Under the pieces are notes generated by a model. That model had not been told where the DNA came from and searched no databases. It worked only from the letters and a program-made list of their open reading frames with translations. 64,000 nt of DNA from Nocardia uniformis NBRC 13702 (GTDB taxonomy: Bacteria > Actinomycetota > Actinomycetes > Mycobacteriales > Mycobacteriaceae): NCBI RefSeq assembly GCF_001613345.1, contig NZ_BDCE01000075.1:1-64000 (forward strand). Direction: 5' to 3'. Positions 44,252-52,627 of this stretch are shown here, in pieces; positions within the stretch are counted from its first letter, which is position 1, and each line of letters opens with the position of its first letter. Made by a program: the position numbers and the translations under genes.

Positions 44252-44324
44252 CGAGCCTCCGAGGTGTCGTGAGAACTTATCGACCAGGACACGGATGAAG
44301 CAGGATGACGCTGCTCGAACGCTA

Positions 44325-44368
44325 GCAACACGCGCCCGCCGTGGATATCCACGGCGGGCGCGTGTTGC
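44325..44368. terminator. 44-bp perfect palindrome after hisG
   Basis: The two 22-base halves are exact reverse complements with no unpaired loop required, centred on GGATATCC. It begins 12 bp past the hisG stop. A GC-rich stem this long is most simply the terminator of the hisE-hisG message; it could also extrude as a cruciform. Confidence 0.7.
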
Positions 44369-44379
44369 GCGTCGAAGTC

Positions 44380-45231
44380 TCAGAAAGCGCGGCAGGAGCG
44401 GATATCGGTGGCGAGAATGGCCTTGGCTCCGAGGTCCGCGAGCCGATCCATCAGGTCGTTGCCGTTCTTGCGCGGTACCAGTGCGCGCACGGCCACCCAA
44501 TCGGGATCGGTCAGCGGGGAGACGGTCGGCGACTCCAGGCCCGGGGTGATCTTCACCGCGGCGTCGAGCAGCGTCCTGGGGCAGTCGTAGTCCAGCATCA
44601 GGTACTGCTGGGCGAAGACCACGCCCTGGATTCGGGCGACGATCTGATTGCGGGCCTTATCGCGCTGGTCGGCGCCCTTGGCCTCGATGAGCACGGCCTC
44701 GGAATCGCACAGGGTGTCACCGAAGGCGACCAGGCCGTGCTGGCGCAGGGTGCGGCCGGAGCCGACCACATCGGCGATGGCGTCGGCGACACCGAGCTGA
44801 ATGGAGATCTCGACCGCACCGTCGAGGCGAATGACCTCGGCCTCGATACCGCGGGCCGCGAGGTCCTTCAGCACCAGGTTCGGGTAGGACGTGGCGATGC
44901 GCTTGTCGTAGAGGTCCTCGACCTTCCAATCGCGGCCCGCGGGGGCAGCGTAGCGGAAGGTGGAGCGGCCCATCCCGAGGGAGAGCCGTTCCTGTACGGG
45001 CGCACCGGAATCCAGGGCCAGGTCGCGTCCGGTGATGCCGAGGTCGAGCTCGCCCGAGCCCACGTAGATGGCAATGTCCTTGGGGCGCAGGAAGTAGAAC
45101 TCGACCTGATTGGCGGGGTCGAGGACACTCAGTTCCTTGGATTCGGTGCGCTTGCGGTATCCGGCCTCGGCGAGAATATCGATGGCGGATTCGGAAAGTG
45201 CGCCCTTATTGGGGACGGCGACGCGAAGCAT
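44380..45231 (-). CDS. hisG: ATP phosphoribosyltransferase HisG (long form)
   Basis: HisG catalyses the first step of histidine synthesis, joining ATP and PRPP. The 283-residue protein begins MLRVAVPNKGALSESAIDIL, has GSGELDLGITGRDLALDSG and the PRPP loop region ADAIADVVGSGRTLRQHGL, and carries the C-terminal regulatory ACT-like domain of the long form (residues about 210-283), so histidine feedback is expected. It follows hisE by 90 bp. Confidence 0.96.
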   Translation of the reverse strand: MLRVAVPNKGALSESAIDILAEAGYRKRTESKELSVLDPANQVEFYFLRPKDIAIYVGSGELDLGITGRDLALDSGAPVQERLSLGMGRSTFRYAAPAGRDWKVEDLYDKRIATSYPNLVLKDLAARGIEAEVIRLDGAVEISIQLGVADAIADVVGSGRTLRQHGLVAFGDTLCDSEAVLIEAKGADQRDKARNQIVARIQGVVFAQQYLMLDYDCPRTLLDAAVKITPGLESPTVSPLTDPDWVAVRALVPRKNGNDLMDRLADLGAKAILATDIRSCRAF

Positions 45232-45321
45232 AGGGTGTCCTTTCCGGACGGGTGGTGGGGGGACGTGAGGACGGTGGACGCGTGGGATTGGGCCGTACGG
45301 CGTGTACGGCGATTCGGCGCG

Positions 45322-45585
45322 TCACAGATGTCGGTAAACGTCCTCGAGCCGCAGTCCGCGGCCCACCATCAGCACCTGCACCCAGTACAGGAGCTGAGAA
45401 ATCTCCTCCGCGAGACTTTCATCGCTCTCGTGCTCGGCGGCCAGCCACACTTCACCGGCCTCTTCGAGCACCTTCTTGCCCTGCGCATGCACGCCAGCGT
45501 CCAAGGCGGCGACGGTGCCCGACCCCTCGGGACGGTTGACAGCACGATCCTGCAGCTCGGCGAACAGGGCTTCGAAAGATTTCAC
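45322..45585 (-). CDS. hisE: Phosphoribosyl-ATP pyrophosphohydrolase HisE
   Basis: HisE hydrolyses phosphoribosyl-ATP to phosphoribosyl-AMP, the second step of histidine synthesis. The 87-residue protein begins VKSFEALFAELQDRA and has the MazG-like motif KKVLEEAGEVWLAAEHES with EEISQLLYW. The frame continues upstream to 45663, but the GTG at 45585 matches the family start. No ribosome site is visible before it, so leaderless translation is possible. It lies upstream of hisG in the same direction. Confidence 0.92.
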   Translation of the reverse strand: MKSFEALFAELQDRAVNRPEGSGTVAALDAGVHAQGKKVLEEAGEVWLAAEHESDESLAEEISQLLYWVQVLMVGRGLRLEDVYRHL

Positions 45586-45707
45586 GAAGAGATATTCTCG
45601 CAGACCGCCGAGCCGTCCCGCCCCCGGCCCTGCGGCGCACGGCGAAGATTCGTTGACCGTCACTCACGCTGACTGGGATCGCGATCGCGATTCGGTCGGC
45701 TCCCTCC

Positions 45708-45782
45708 GTCATTCCGGCGTGTTTTTGGCCGGAATCCACACCCCACAGACGTGGATCCCGGCCAAAAGCATGCCGGGATGAC
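45708..45782. repeat. Dispersed inverted repeat, copy 3
   Basis: A 75-bp palindromic element with arms GTCATTCCGGCGTGTTTTTG and AAAAGCATGCCGGGATGAC. It is shorter than copies 1 and 2 because the loop is reduced. Confidence 0.85.
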
Positions 45783-45896
45783 GGAAGCTTCAGGGGCGGG
45801 GCGGCGTGACCGGAGTCCAGGGAGCACACCGGGATGACCAGGGCGAGAGCAGGCCCGATGACGGACGGGCGCACGATGCACCTCACCCACGAAGTT

Positions 45897-45924
45897 GGTG
45901 GCGCGCCCCGTCTGGCGCGCCACC
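45897..45924 (-). terminator. Terminator after the choline/carnitine acyltransferase gene
   Basis: Perfect 11-bp arms GGTGGCGCGCC and GGCGCGCCACC around a 6-base loop, 14 bp past the acyltransferase stop. It ends the three-gene cassette. Confidence 0.8.
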
Positions 45925-45937
45925 GGGAAGGCGTCGC

Positions 45938-47755
45938 TCACGCCCGCGATGCCAACAGCTCCGCGAGTTCGTCCACTGCCGCCTGCAAGTTGTCCGCGAA
46001 AGTGTGCATTTGCGCCGCAACGGATTTCGGGGTGGCGAGGTAGAGGTTCCAGCGGTCGGGGAGCATGACGTAGGCGATGCCGATGCACTTCGGGCTGGTG
46101 GAGCCGAAGCCGAAGTATCGGATATTCACCGACGGTGCGGAGCTGGTGCTCAGGTAGTCGTCGCGGCTGATGCGCCAGCCGGGACTGTCGTAGAAGGGCA
46201 TGGGTTCGGTGGCTCCCAGCTGTTCGCCGCGGCGGCGCTGGATGAGTTGCAGCTCCCACAGATGCTGTTCGGGGGCTTCGCCGCGCTGGCATTCCTTGGC
46301 GCGGGCGACATGCGCGTCGGCGGCCGCCCGCAGCGCCTGTCTGCGCCCGTCCGCGTCGACAGCCGGATCCTCCATAGCGGCAATGAAATCCAGGATTTCC
46401 GGGGTCACCACGCGCATGGCCTCGGTGCGGCCGTTGCGGAAGTGCCGGGTGGCGATGGATTCGTAGGTGGCCCCGATCATGCCCTTGCTGCGCTGATGGG
46501 CGAGCTGGTAGCTGAGCTGGGCGAAGGCGTCCGGTGAGATGCCGAGCTGTTTGGCGCGGGTGGTGCCGAAGGTGTCGAAGGACACGGTGGCGGTGGCGGT
46601 GTCGGCGGCGTACTGCGCGAAGGACGCGGCGGCGGTGGCGACCTCGCGCTTGTGGTCGGTGTCGAGCGCGAAGACGACGGGCTCGATACCGGGCATGCCC
46701 TGCGGTTGCGCCCCGGAGCGGCTGGCGTGGTCGCCGACCGGGTTCTCCAGCAGCGCGTCGACGAAGGACAGGATGGTGGTCCCATCCAATCCGCAGTGTT
46801 CGACATTGATTCCGGCCTGGCCGTCGGCGAAGACGATGAACGACACGGCCTTGTCGAACCAGCGATTGCCGCTGTCGCCGTGCAGCAGTTGATCGCAGGC
46901 GTGCAGGGCGTCGCGGGGTGCGAAATCCTCCAGGCAGATGAAGAACAGCGCCGTTTCTATGGTGTCGAGCGCGGTCGCGTTCACCGGAGCGGCACGCAGC
47001 GTGGTGCGGATGGCGGCCCAATCGGCGCGGGCCATGGTGGTGAGGTGCCCGGCGGAGGCGTTGACCGGAACCCGGCGCGCACCCGCCTTCTTGATGGCGC
47101 GCAGACCGTCGGCGATATCGCCGGGCGTGTAGGGCGTCCCGGCGGGGCCGATGACGTCCATGCGAAACATATTGCCGCGGTAGCAGACCACGATATGCCG
47201 TGCCCGCGACGGCCCCGGCCAGTCCGCGCTGTAGGGCACCCGCACGCTGTCCTGCGGATCGCCGGGAATCCGGGTCTCGGAGAACAGGAACTTGTTCTGC
47301 GCCATATTCAGTCGCTGCCCACGCGAGGTGACCGCGGGAATCTCCTCGGCGTCGAGGAGCAGCTTGTAGTTCACGGCGGCGGTCACCAGCGCGGCGGCGC
47401 GGTCGGCCTGATCGGCGGCGGTGGATTCGGCGAGGACGGTGTCGTCGCGGAACAGGAAGAAGAAGTTGGCGTTCAGGGCGATGCGATCGCGGCGACCCAG
47501 ATACCGCGACGGCCAGAATTCATCCAGCCAGCTATCCACATCCGGTTCACTATCGAAGCGCTGCAGATCGGCGTGCAGGGTTCGGGCCGGGCTGTCCGGG
47601 CGCAGCATGAGTTCCACGGCGGCCGCGGTGGCGGCGTAGTCGTCACTGGTGAGCAGCGGCGCGCACCAGTGCAGGAACCGAGTGCAGCTGTCCTCCAGGG
47701 TGGGCAGCGGAACCCGGGGCAGCTGGTCGTCGTGGGCGAAGGTCGGTTCGCTCAA
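45938..47755 (-). CDS. Choline/carnitine O-acyltransferase family protein
   Basis: A 605-residue member of a family that is common in eukaryotes and sparse in bacteria; these enzymes move acyl groups between CoA and the hydroxyl of carnitine or choline. The catalytic histidine is His320 in GINVEHCGLDGT. The CoA/carnitine-site motif YLSTSSAPSVNIRYFGFG is followed by IGIAYVMLPDRWN, as in the family, and length is close to carnitine acetyltransferase. It starts at a TTG that overlaps the methyltransferase stop as TTGA, with GAGGAAC upstream. The acceptor alcohol may be the product of the two preceding genes. Confidence 0.88.
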   Translation of the reverse strand: MSEPTFAHDDQLPRVPLPTLEDSCTRFLHWCAPLLTSDDYAATAAAVELMLRPDSPARTLHADLQRFDSEPDVDSWLDEFWPSRYLGRRDRIALNANFFFLFRDDTVLAESTAADQADRAAALVTAAVNYKLLLDAEEIPAVTSRGQRLNMAQNKFLFSETRIPGDPQDSVRVPYSADWPGPSRARHIVVCYRGNMFRMDVIGPAGTPYTPGDIADGLRAIKKAGARRVPVNASAGHLTTMARADWAAIRTTLRAAPVNATALDTIETALFFICLEDFAPRDALHACDQLLHGDSGNRWFDKAVSFIVFADGQAGINVEHCGLDGTTILSFVDALLENPVGDHASRSGAQPQGMPGIEPVVFALDTDHKREVATAAASFAQYAADTATATVSFDTFGTTRAKQLGISPDAFAQLSYQLAHQRSKGMIGATYESIATRHFRNGRTEAMRVVTPEILDFIAAMEDPAVDADGRRQALRAAADAHVARAKECQRGEAPEQHLWELQLIQRRRGEQLGATEPMPFYDSPGWRISRDDYLSTSSAPSVNIRYFGFGSTSPKCIGIAYVMLPDRWNLYLATPKSVAAQMHTFADNLQAAVDELAELLASRA

Positions 47756-48603
47756 GGGAGTTCCTCGTGGTCGGTGGATAGCTGCGGGCGGGATAGGTAG
47801 AGCTGTGCGTAGAGCCAACCGTCGGATTCGTATCCGACGGTGTCGATGTCCTCGGCCGCCAGGGTATTCAGTACGCGGTCGCGTTCGTCCGCGGAGGCGA
47901 AGCGCCGTTGCCGATACGCGCCGGGCGCGCGTTCGGTGTGGTAGCCGAGTTCGCCGAGTCGCACGGCAATGGGGTCGAAGGAGAACATGCGTAGCACGAA
48001 ATGTGCCATCCAGGGAAGCTTTCCGCCATGTGCGCGGGCGACCCGGAGCAGGGTGCGGTCGGTGATGTAGCCGACGCAGCCGGTGGAGATGACCAGATCG
48101 GCGGTGGCGAGAACGCTGCGCTGGGATTCGGTGGGGTCGCCGGATTCCAGATCGGCGTGCACGATGTCGTGCAGGATTCCGGCGGAATGGGCGTATTCGA
48201 GCGCGGGGCGAGACGCGTCCATTCCGAGGAATCCGACACCGGGAAGTTCGTCGGTGGCGAGCGCGGCCCGATCGCGCGCAATAAGTTGCTCGATGGTTTC
48301 CGTGCTTGTGTCGCAGGCACTTTCGGCATCACCGAGGTAGTGGCGCGTCAGTTCCGCCATGGTGAGGTCGTGGCGCAGCAGTGCCGCGTTCACACCGTAG
48401 GAGCAGCCGAGGTCGAGCACGGTGGGCGCGGCGATCCCGGTCGCGTCCCGATATTCGTCGATGAATTTCGCGAAATGCGGTTTCGCCAGTTCCGGTATGC
48501 AGTAATCCAATTCGGCCATTCGCGCGTAGTACTCGCGCGGATCGGGTCGGTCGTAGATGTGGTCGAACGATGCTTTTCCGGTGCTGTGCAGCGAAACCGC
48601 CAT
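47752..48603 (-). CDS. Class I SAM-dependent methyltransferase-like protein
   Basis: A 283-residue protein with the SAM-binding motif TVLDLGCSYGVNAALLRHDL, an acidic motif after strand 2 (FLGMDASRPALEYAHSAGI), HADLESGDP and ADLVISTGCVGYIT. It starts MAVSLHSTGKASFDHIYDRP, with AAGGAG upstream. It is the middle gene of the cassette: its end overlaps the acyltransferase start, and the dioxygenase stop lies 14 bp before its ATG. The methyl acceptor is not evident; an amine is plausible given the downstream carnitine-type acyltransferase. Confidence 0.85.
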   Translation of the reverse strand: MAVSLHSTGKASFDHIYDRPDPREYYARMAELDYCIPELAKPHFAKFIDEYRDATGIAAPTVLDLGCSYGVNAALLRHDLTMAELTRHYLGDAESACDTSTETIEQLIARDRAALATDELPGVGFLGMDASRPALEYAHSAGILHDIVHADLESGDPTESQRSVLATADLVISTGCVGYITDRTLLRVARAHGGKLPWMAHFVLRMFSFDPIAVRLGELGYHTERAPGAYRQRRFASADERDRVLNTLAAEDIDTVGYESDGWLYAQLYLSRPQLSTDHEELP

Positions 48604-48617
48604 GGGCGCTCCTTTGT

Positions 48618-49526
48618 TCAATCCAGCAATCGATCGCCGCGCAGCGCCGCGGCGGTCTGATGATGTTCGGGCAGCACGCGCCCGAACAGTTGCCGACTGC
48701 GCTCGGCCGTGCCGATGACCCCGGCCGTCTCGCTGTAGGCGAATATCGCGGTATGGCGCTGCACCGCTCCGCGCACCGGCGATACCCGATGCAGTGCGAA
48801 GCGGCCCTGGAACAGCTGTAGATCACCCGGCCGCAGGTCGAGCCGCCGAATCAGCCTGTCCCCCTTACCTTCCAAGACATCACGAACGTCGTCGAAGTTC
48901 TCCGCGTCCCGGGTGCGGATGGCCGGGCAGTATTCGAACTCGCCACCGGCCTCGGGCAGTTTCGTCAGCATGCTGACGGTGAATTCATTGGTGTCGTAAT
49001 GCCAGGGGTGCGACATACCCGGGGCGACCACGTTCAGGCACAGGCCCGCCAGCGGATCGGTGAATTCGTGCAGTTCATCGAGTTCGAAGCAGTCGGCGAC
49101 GAATCGCTGGAACACCGGGCTGGTGTAGATCCGCTGGATCAGCGTGTCAGCGGGGATGAGATCCCTTGCCACAAAGGCATTTCCACGCTCCAGGACGATC
49201 CGCCCCGGATGCCCCTCCGGCAGCTCCGTATCCAGGGGGATGTTGTAGGCATTGACCCGCTCCACGGTGTAGTACGCGCGCGGGGCCAACTCCTCCCCCT
49301 CGGCCCGCAGGGTGTCCAGGTACTCCGGTCGGACGAATCCCCGCAGTACGCAACACCCGTCGGCGGCGAGCTCCGCCCGCGCATCGCGCACCGCCGCCAC
49401 CCATTCCACACCGCCGGGCGCGTCCAACGGGTAGCGCCCGGTATCCACCAGATCGGTCACCGCGCCCGGCGAATTTCCGCCACCGCTCGATGAGCACGCG
49501 TCAGCTAAGCCCCCTGTCACAGCCAT
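48618..49526 (-). CDS. Fe(II)/2-oxoglutarate-dependent dioxygenase (ArpA-like)
   Basis: A 302-residue jelly-roll dioxygenase. The iron facial triad is complete: H176 and D178 in SHPWHYDTNEFTVSML and H246 in ALHRVSPV, with a following arginine (VQRHTAIFAYSE) for 2-oxoglutarate. The aspartate at the HxD position argues for hydroxylation and against halogenation, even though the family is related to amino-acid halogenases. It is the first gene of the cassette with the methyltransferase and acyltransferase. The start is uncertain: no ribosome site is clear, and 49535 or a downstream GTG are possible. Confidence 0.85.
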   Translation of the reverse strand: MAVTGGLADACSSSGGGNSPGAVTDLVDTGRYPLDAPGGVEWVAAVRDARAELAADGCCVLRGFVRPEYLDTLRAEGEELAPRAYYTVERVNAYNIPLDTELPEGHPGRIVLERGNAFVARDLIPADTLIQRIYTSPVFQRFVADCFELDELHEFTDPLAGLCLNVVAPGMSHPWHYDTNEFTVSMLTKLPEAGGEFEYCPAIRTRDAENFDDVRDVLEGKGDRLIRRLDLRPGDLQLFQGRFALHRVSPVRGAVQRHTAIFAYSETAGVIGTAERSRQLFGRVLPEHHQTAAALRGDRLLD

Positions 49527-49612
49527 GCCGACCATTCTTGTCGGAGCAGCGGCCGACACGCCCGAATTTTCCGATGCGAGAATTCAACTGTTTTACTGCG
49601 CCCCAACAGAAT

Positions 49613-50986
49613 TCATGCGAGAGTTGAACTGGGTCCACTCTCACCGTGGAGCGCCGCCCGCACTTCCTCGGCCGAAAGATAATGACCGGTCTGCTCGAAA
49701 TCACCGATGGTCGGCACATTCTGACCGAGGTAGCCGATGCGCAGGAAGTCATCGCCGATGGTGCCGTGCAAGGTCCAGTCGAAGCCGGTCCGGGCCCGCG
49801 CCACGACGGTGCGCATGGCGAGCAGGTGGTAACCGCGCGCCACCGCCTGGGCGGGCAGGCCGCGCAACCCGATACCCAGCGGGCGGGCGAGCGCGTCCCA
49901 GCCACCGAGGTCGACCACCATGCCGAGATCGGAATGCCGATACGGCTTACGCGGCTTTTCCCGCAGCGTGGCAATGAGATTGGCGCCCAGGTGGCGTCCC
50001 TGCCGGATGGCGTGCTGGGCGGTGGGCGCGCACAATGTATCGCCGCCCCTGCTCAGATCGGGCACGGCGGCCACATCACCGGCAGCCCACACCCCCGATA
50101 GTCCCGGCACGGCCAGTTCGGCATCGGCGACAATACGGTCCTTCACGGTCGCCGCGCCGAGATGTCCCGCCAGCGGACTGGCCGCCACCCCCGCTGTCCA
50201 CACCACGGTCCTCGTGGGTATGACCCGCCCGCTGGTGAGCGTGACCGTGTGAGCGGTCACCTCGCTCGCCGACTCCCCCGGCACGAATTCGATACCGCGT
50301 TTCGCCAGCGTCTTCTTCGCGCTCGCCCCGAGCTTCTCCCCGAGTTCGGGCATGAGCCGATTCCCGTGGGTCACCAGGTGCCACCGCACCATGGCCTCGT
50401 CCAATCGCGGAAAGTACCGCCGCGCAGCCGCTTTCGTCAACCGATTCAGCACCGCCGCAGTCTCTGTTCCCGCATATCCCGCCCCCACGATGACGAAGTT
50501 CAACCGCTCCCGGCGCTCCGCCTCATTGGTACTGATGGCCGCGAAATCCAACTGCCGCAACACATGATCGCGCAGATACATGGCCTCAGCGAGGGTCTTC
50601 ATCCCGAACCCGTACTCGCGCAATCCGGACACCTCGAGAATCCGGGTAATGCTGCCCGCCGCGAGTACCAGGTGGTCGTAGTCGATCCCCTGCTCCACCC
50701 CCGAGGGCCGGCGCACCACGCAGCGCCGCGCGTCGGCATCCACCCCCACCACCATCCCCGGGGCCAATTCCGTCCGCCGCAATACCCGCCGCAATGGCAC
50801 CTGCACCGACCGTGGAGTCAGCACCCCCGACGCGACCTGCGGTAGCAATGGCAGATACAGCAGCCCCGCATCCGGCCCGACCAGGCATACCTCGGCTTCC
50901 CCGGTCCGCAGCTTCCGCTCCAGGTGCCGAGCGCACTCCACCCCGGCGAACCCACCTCCGACAATGACGATCTTCGCGGGCGTCAT
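49613..50986 (-). CDS. Type II NADH dehydrogenase-like FAD oxidoreductase
   Basis: A 457-residue pyridine-nucleotide-disulfide-type flavoprotein. It has FAD-binding IVIVGGGFAGVECARHLERK, the NADH site LNFVIVGAGYAGTETAAVLN, GVWAAGDVAAVPD and the C-terminal region RKPYRHSDLGMVVDLGGWDA typical of Ndh-like enzymes. Such proteins transfer electrons from NADH to menaquinone on the inner membrane face. The frame is open further upstream, but the GxGxxG start fixes the ATG at 50986. The dioxygenase cassette begins 87 bp downstream on the same strand and could be read through. Confidence 0.85.
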   Translation of the reverse strand: MTPAKIVIVGGGFAGVECARHLERKLRTGEAEVCLVGPDAGLLYLPLLPQVASGVLTPRSVQVPLRRVLRRTELAPGMVVGVDADARRCVVRRPSGVEQGIDYDHLVLAAGSITRILEVSGLREYGFGMKTLAEAMYLRDHVLRQLDFAAISTNEAERRERLNFVIVGAGYAGTETAAVLNRLTKAAARRYFPRLDEAMVRWHLVTHGNRLMPELGEKLGASAKKTLAKRGIEFVPGESASEVTAHTVTLTSGRVIPTRTVVWTAGVAASPLAGHLGAATVKDRIVADAELAVPGLSGVWAAGDVAAVPDLSRGGDTLCAPTAQHAIRQGRHLGANLIATLREKPRKPYRHSDLGMVVDLGGWDALARPLGIGLRGLPAQAVARGYHLLAMRTVVARARTGFDWTLHGTIGDDFLRIGYLGQNVPTIGDFEQTGHYLSAEEVRAALHGESGPSSTLA

Positions 50987-51085
50987 CGGGCCACGGTAAC
51001 AACGGCTCACACACAGCGGTGGGAGGCGGTGATGCCGACCGCGCCACCGGGTGTCGGCCGCATCCGGAACGGCCGAGCGAAACAT

Positions 51086-51175
51086 GCGATCCCGGCATGC
51101 GTGTGGCCGAGATCCACACACTGTTGCCGCATGAGCTGCGCGTGGTGGATTCCCGACCACAAGCGCCGGCATGAC
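51086..51175. repeat. Dispersed inverted repeat, degenerate copy 4
   Basis: GCGATCCCGGCATGCGTGTG faces ACCACAAGCGCCGGCATGAC with GATCCAC/GTGGATTC words inside. It matches the family pattern with several substitutions and a longer loop. Confidence 0.6.
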
Positions 51176-51259
51176 GACGGGGACGGTGCCGCGGCGACCA
51201 ATCTGGACGCGGTACTACGCGGGCGGCCGGACGTACCGCAGGTTAGGGCCGAAGCGGAA

Positions 51260-51924
51260 TCGCACACCCGCGCGGCCGAACACAGCGCCATGGCTCGGGA
51301 ACCGCATGATCTGGTCGCCCATCACATGGCGTCGATCGTGCCGCGTATCGAGGTGGCCCGGCACGTGCTCGCCGATCCCGATCCCCGGGTGATCTCGGTA
51401 CTCGATGACGTCCACGGCACCGCCGCCGATGCTCTGGCCGATATCCGCCGACTGCTGGTGGCGCTGCGCGATCCCGAGCTCTGCGCGGTCGCCCTGGCGG
51501 GTTCGGATGCGTACCCCTGGAACTCGCGGCGGCGGCCGTCCTTCTGCAAGGGCCCGCCGGGCGCCCCGGATCCGAAGCTGGGCATCGAGCTCACCGATTC
51601 CGAGTACGTCGTAGTGCCGATGCGCGTGATGACCCGCATGGGCGCGGCCGCGCTGGAGATGCTCGGAATCGGCGTGGCGGCGGTTGGCCGAGAACGGTGC
51701 CGGGGTGCGGCTGGAAACTCTCGGCCATGCGGTGGAACGCGGATCGAATCTGGTCGCGCCGCTGCATATTCCGGATGATGACGACCGATTGGCGCTGCTC
51801 GTCTACACCTCGGGGAGTACCGGAGCGCCCAAGGGGGCCATCTACGGCACCGACCGCCCCTTCGTTAAGGCCCTGCATTCCGTGGGTGCGCCGATCGAAA
51901 AGGGCAGCACTTCTGCCTGGGCGC
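51260..51924 (+). pseudogene. Mosaic of gene fragments: histidine kinase, PEP carboxykinase, carboxylic acid reductase
   Basis: Successive plus-strand pieces resemble unrelated proteins. About 51260-51478 reads AREPHDLVAHHMASIV with ALADIRRLLVALRDPE, a HisKA_3 dimerisation segment. About 51540-51668 reads DPKLGIELTDSEYVVVPMR plus MTRMGAAALE, from GTP-dependent PEP carboxykinase. About 51675-51846, shifted by one frame, reads GVRLETLGHAVERGSNLV and LALLVYTSGSTGAPKGA, like the adenylation domain of carboxylic acid reductases. About 51851-51915 reads FVKALHSVGAPIEKG, the PEP carboxykinase segment that normally follows the earlier one almost directly. So the reductase piece sits inside the carboxykinase piece. 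Confidence 0.65.
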
Positions 51925-52602
51925 TCAGCGCACTCGGTGGGCGGCGGCAATGCCGCCGAGTTCGGCGCTGGTCAGACCGATGAGGGAGTCGCGGAAGATT
52001 CGGCCGGGGGCGTCGGGGACGGGGATTTCGCAGGGGACGACGAGGAGGGCGCAGTCGGCGGCTTCGGCGGCCTGCGCGCCGGTGTGTGAATCCTCGATGA
52101 CCACACAGCGATTCGGGCTCAGACCCAGGAGTTCGGCGGCACGGTGGTAGAGGTCGGGGGCCGGTTTGCCCTGGGGGACTTCGTCGGCGCAGACGGACGT
52201 CCTGAAGTGGTGGCGGCCCAAGGTGTCCAGGCCGAATTCGGCGAGGGAGCGTTTGGTATTGGTCACCAGGGCCATGGGGATATCGGCGGCGAGCAGCATG
52301 GCCAGGGCGTCCTGCGCACCGGGCCGCCAGGGGATGACGCCGGTGGTGAACAGGTCGGTTATGCGGTGCTCGATGAAGCCCCCGGCCTCGGCGAGCGCGG
52401 CCGGGGTGGGGTCGAGACCGAGACCGTTGAACAGAATGCGCATGGCATTGGGGCCGGAGGCGCCGATGAGGGCGTGGCGGATGCCGTCGGTCATCTCGCC
52501 GCCGAGTTCGGCGGCGAGTTCACGAACGGCGAGATCCCAGAGCTTCTCCGAGTCCAGCAGTGTGCCGTCCATATCCCAGAGGACGGCGTCCGGGCGGGTC
52601 AT
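51925..52602 (-). CDS. HAD-superfamily phosphatase (subfamily IA, beta-phosphoglucomutase-like)
   Basis: A 225-residue HAD hydrolase with motif I LWDMDGTLLDSEKLWD, motif II LVTNTKRS, motif III lysine in PQGKPAPDLY and motif IV CVVIEDSHTGAQAA; the inserted cap is helical, as in subfamily IA. AAGGAG lies eight bases before the ATG. It follows the Ser/Thr kinase gene by 25 bp on the same strand, so the two are likely co-transcribed. Substrate unknown. Confidence 0.9.
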   Translation of the reverse strand: MTRPDAVLWDMDGTLLDSEKLWDLAVRELAAELGGEMTDGIRHALIGASGPNAMRILFNGLGLDPTPAALAEAGGFIEHRITDLFTTGVIPWRPGAQDALAMLLAADIPMALVTNTKRSLAEFGLDTLGRHHFRTSVCADEVPQGKPAPDLYHRAAELLGLSPNRCVVIEDSHTGAQAAEAADCALLVVPCEIPVPDAPGRIFRDSLIGLTSAELGGIAAAHRVR

Positions 52603-52627
52603 CGGGTGAGCTCCTTCGGGGTGGATG

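Larger units (their letters stand above)
45586..45937. other. Intergenic region between hisE and the acyltransferase gene
   Basis: The 352 bp contain no supported gene. They hold the third copy of the dispersed inverted repeat (45708-45782) and a strong hairpin (45897-45924). The hisE promoter must lie near 45586-45700. Confidence 0.7.
50987..51924. other. Decayed region upstream of the Ndh-like gene
   Basis: A 938-bp stretch with no intact gene. It contains a degenerate copy of the dispersed inverted repeat (51086-51175) and a mosaic of gene fragments (about 51260-51924). Confidence 0.8.

Noticed and set aside
48618..49526. Fe/2OG halogenase
   Set aside because: The metal site has H-x-D; radical halogenases of this fold replace the acidic residue with Gly or Ala.
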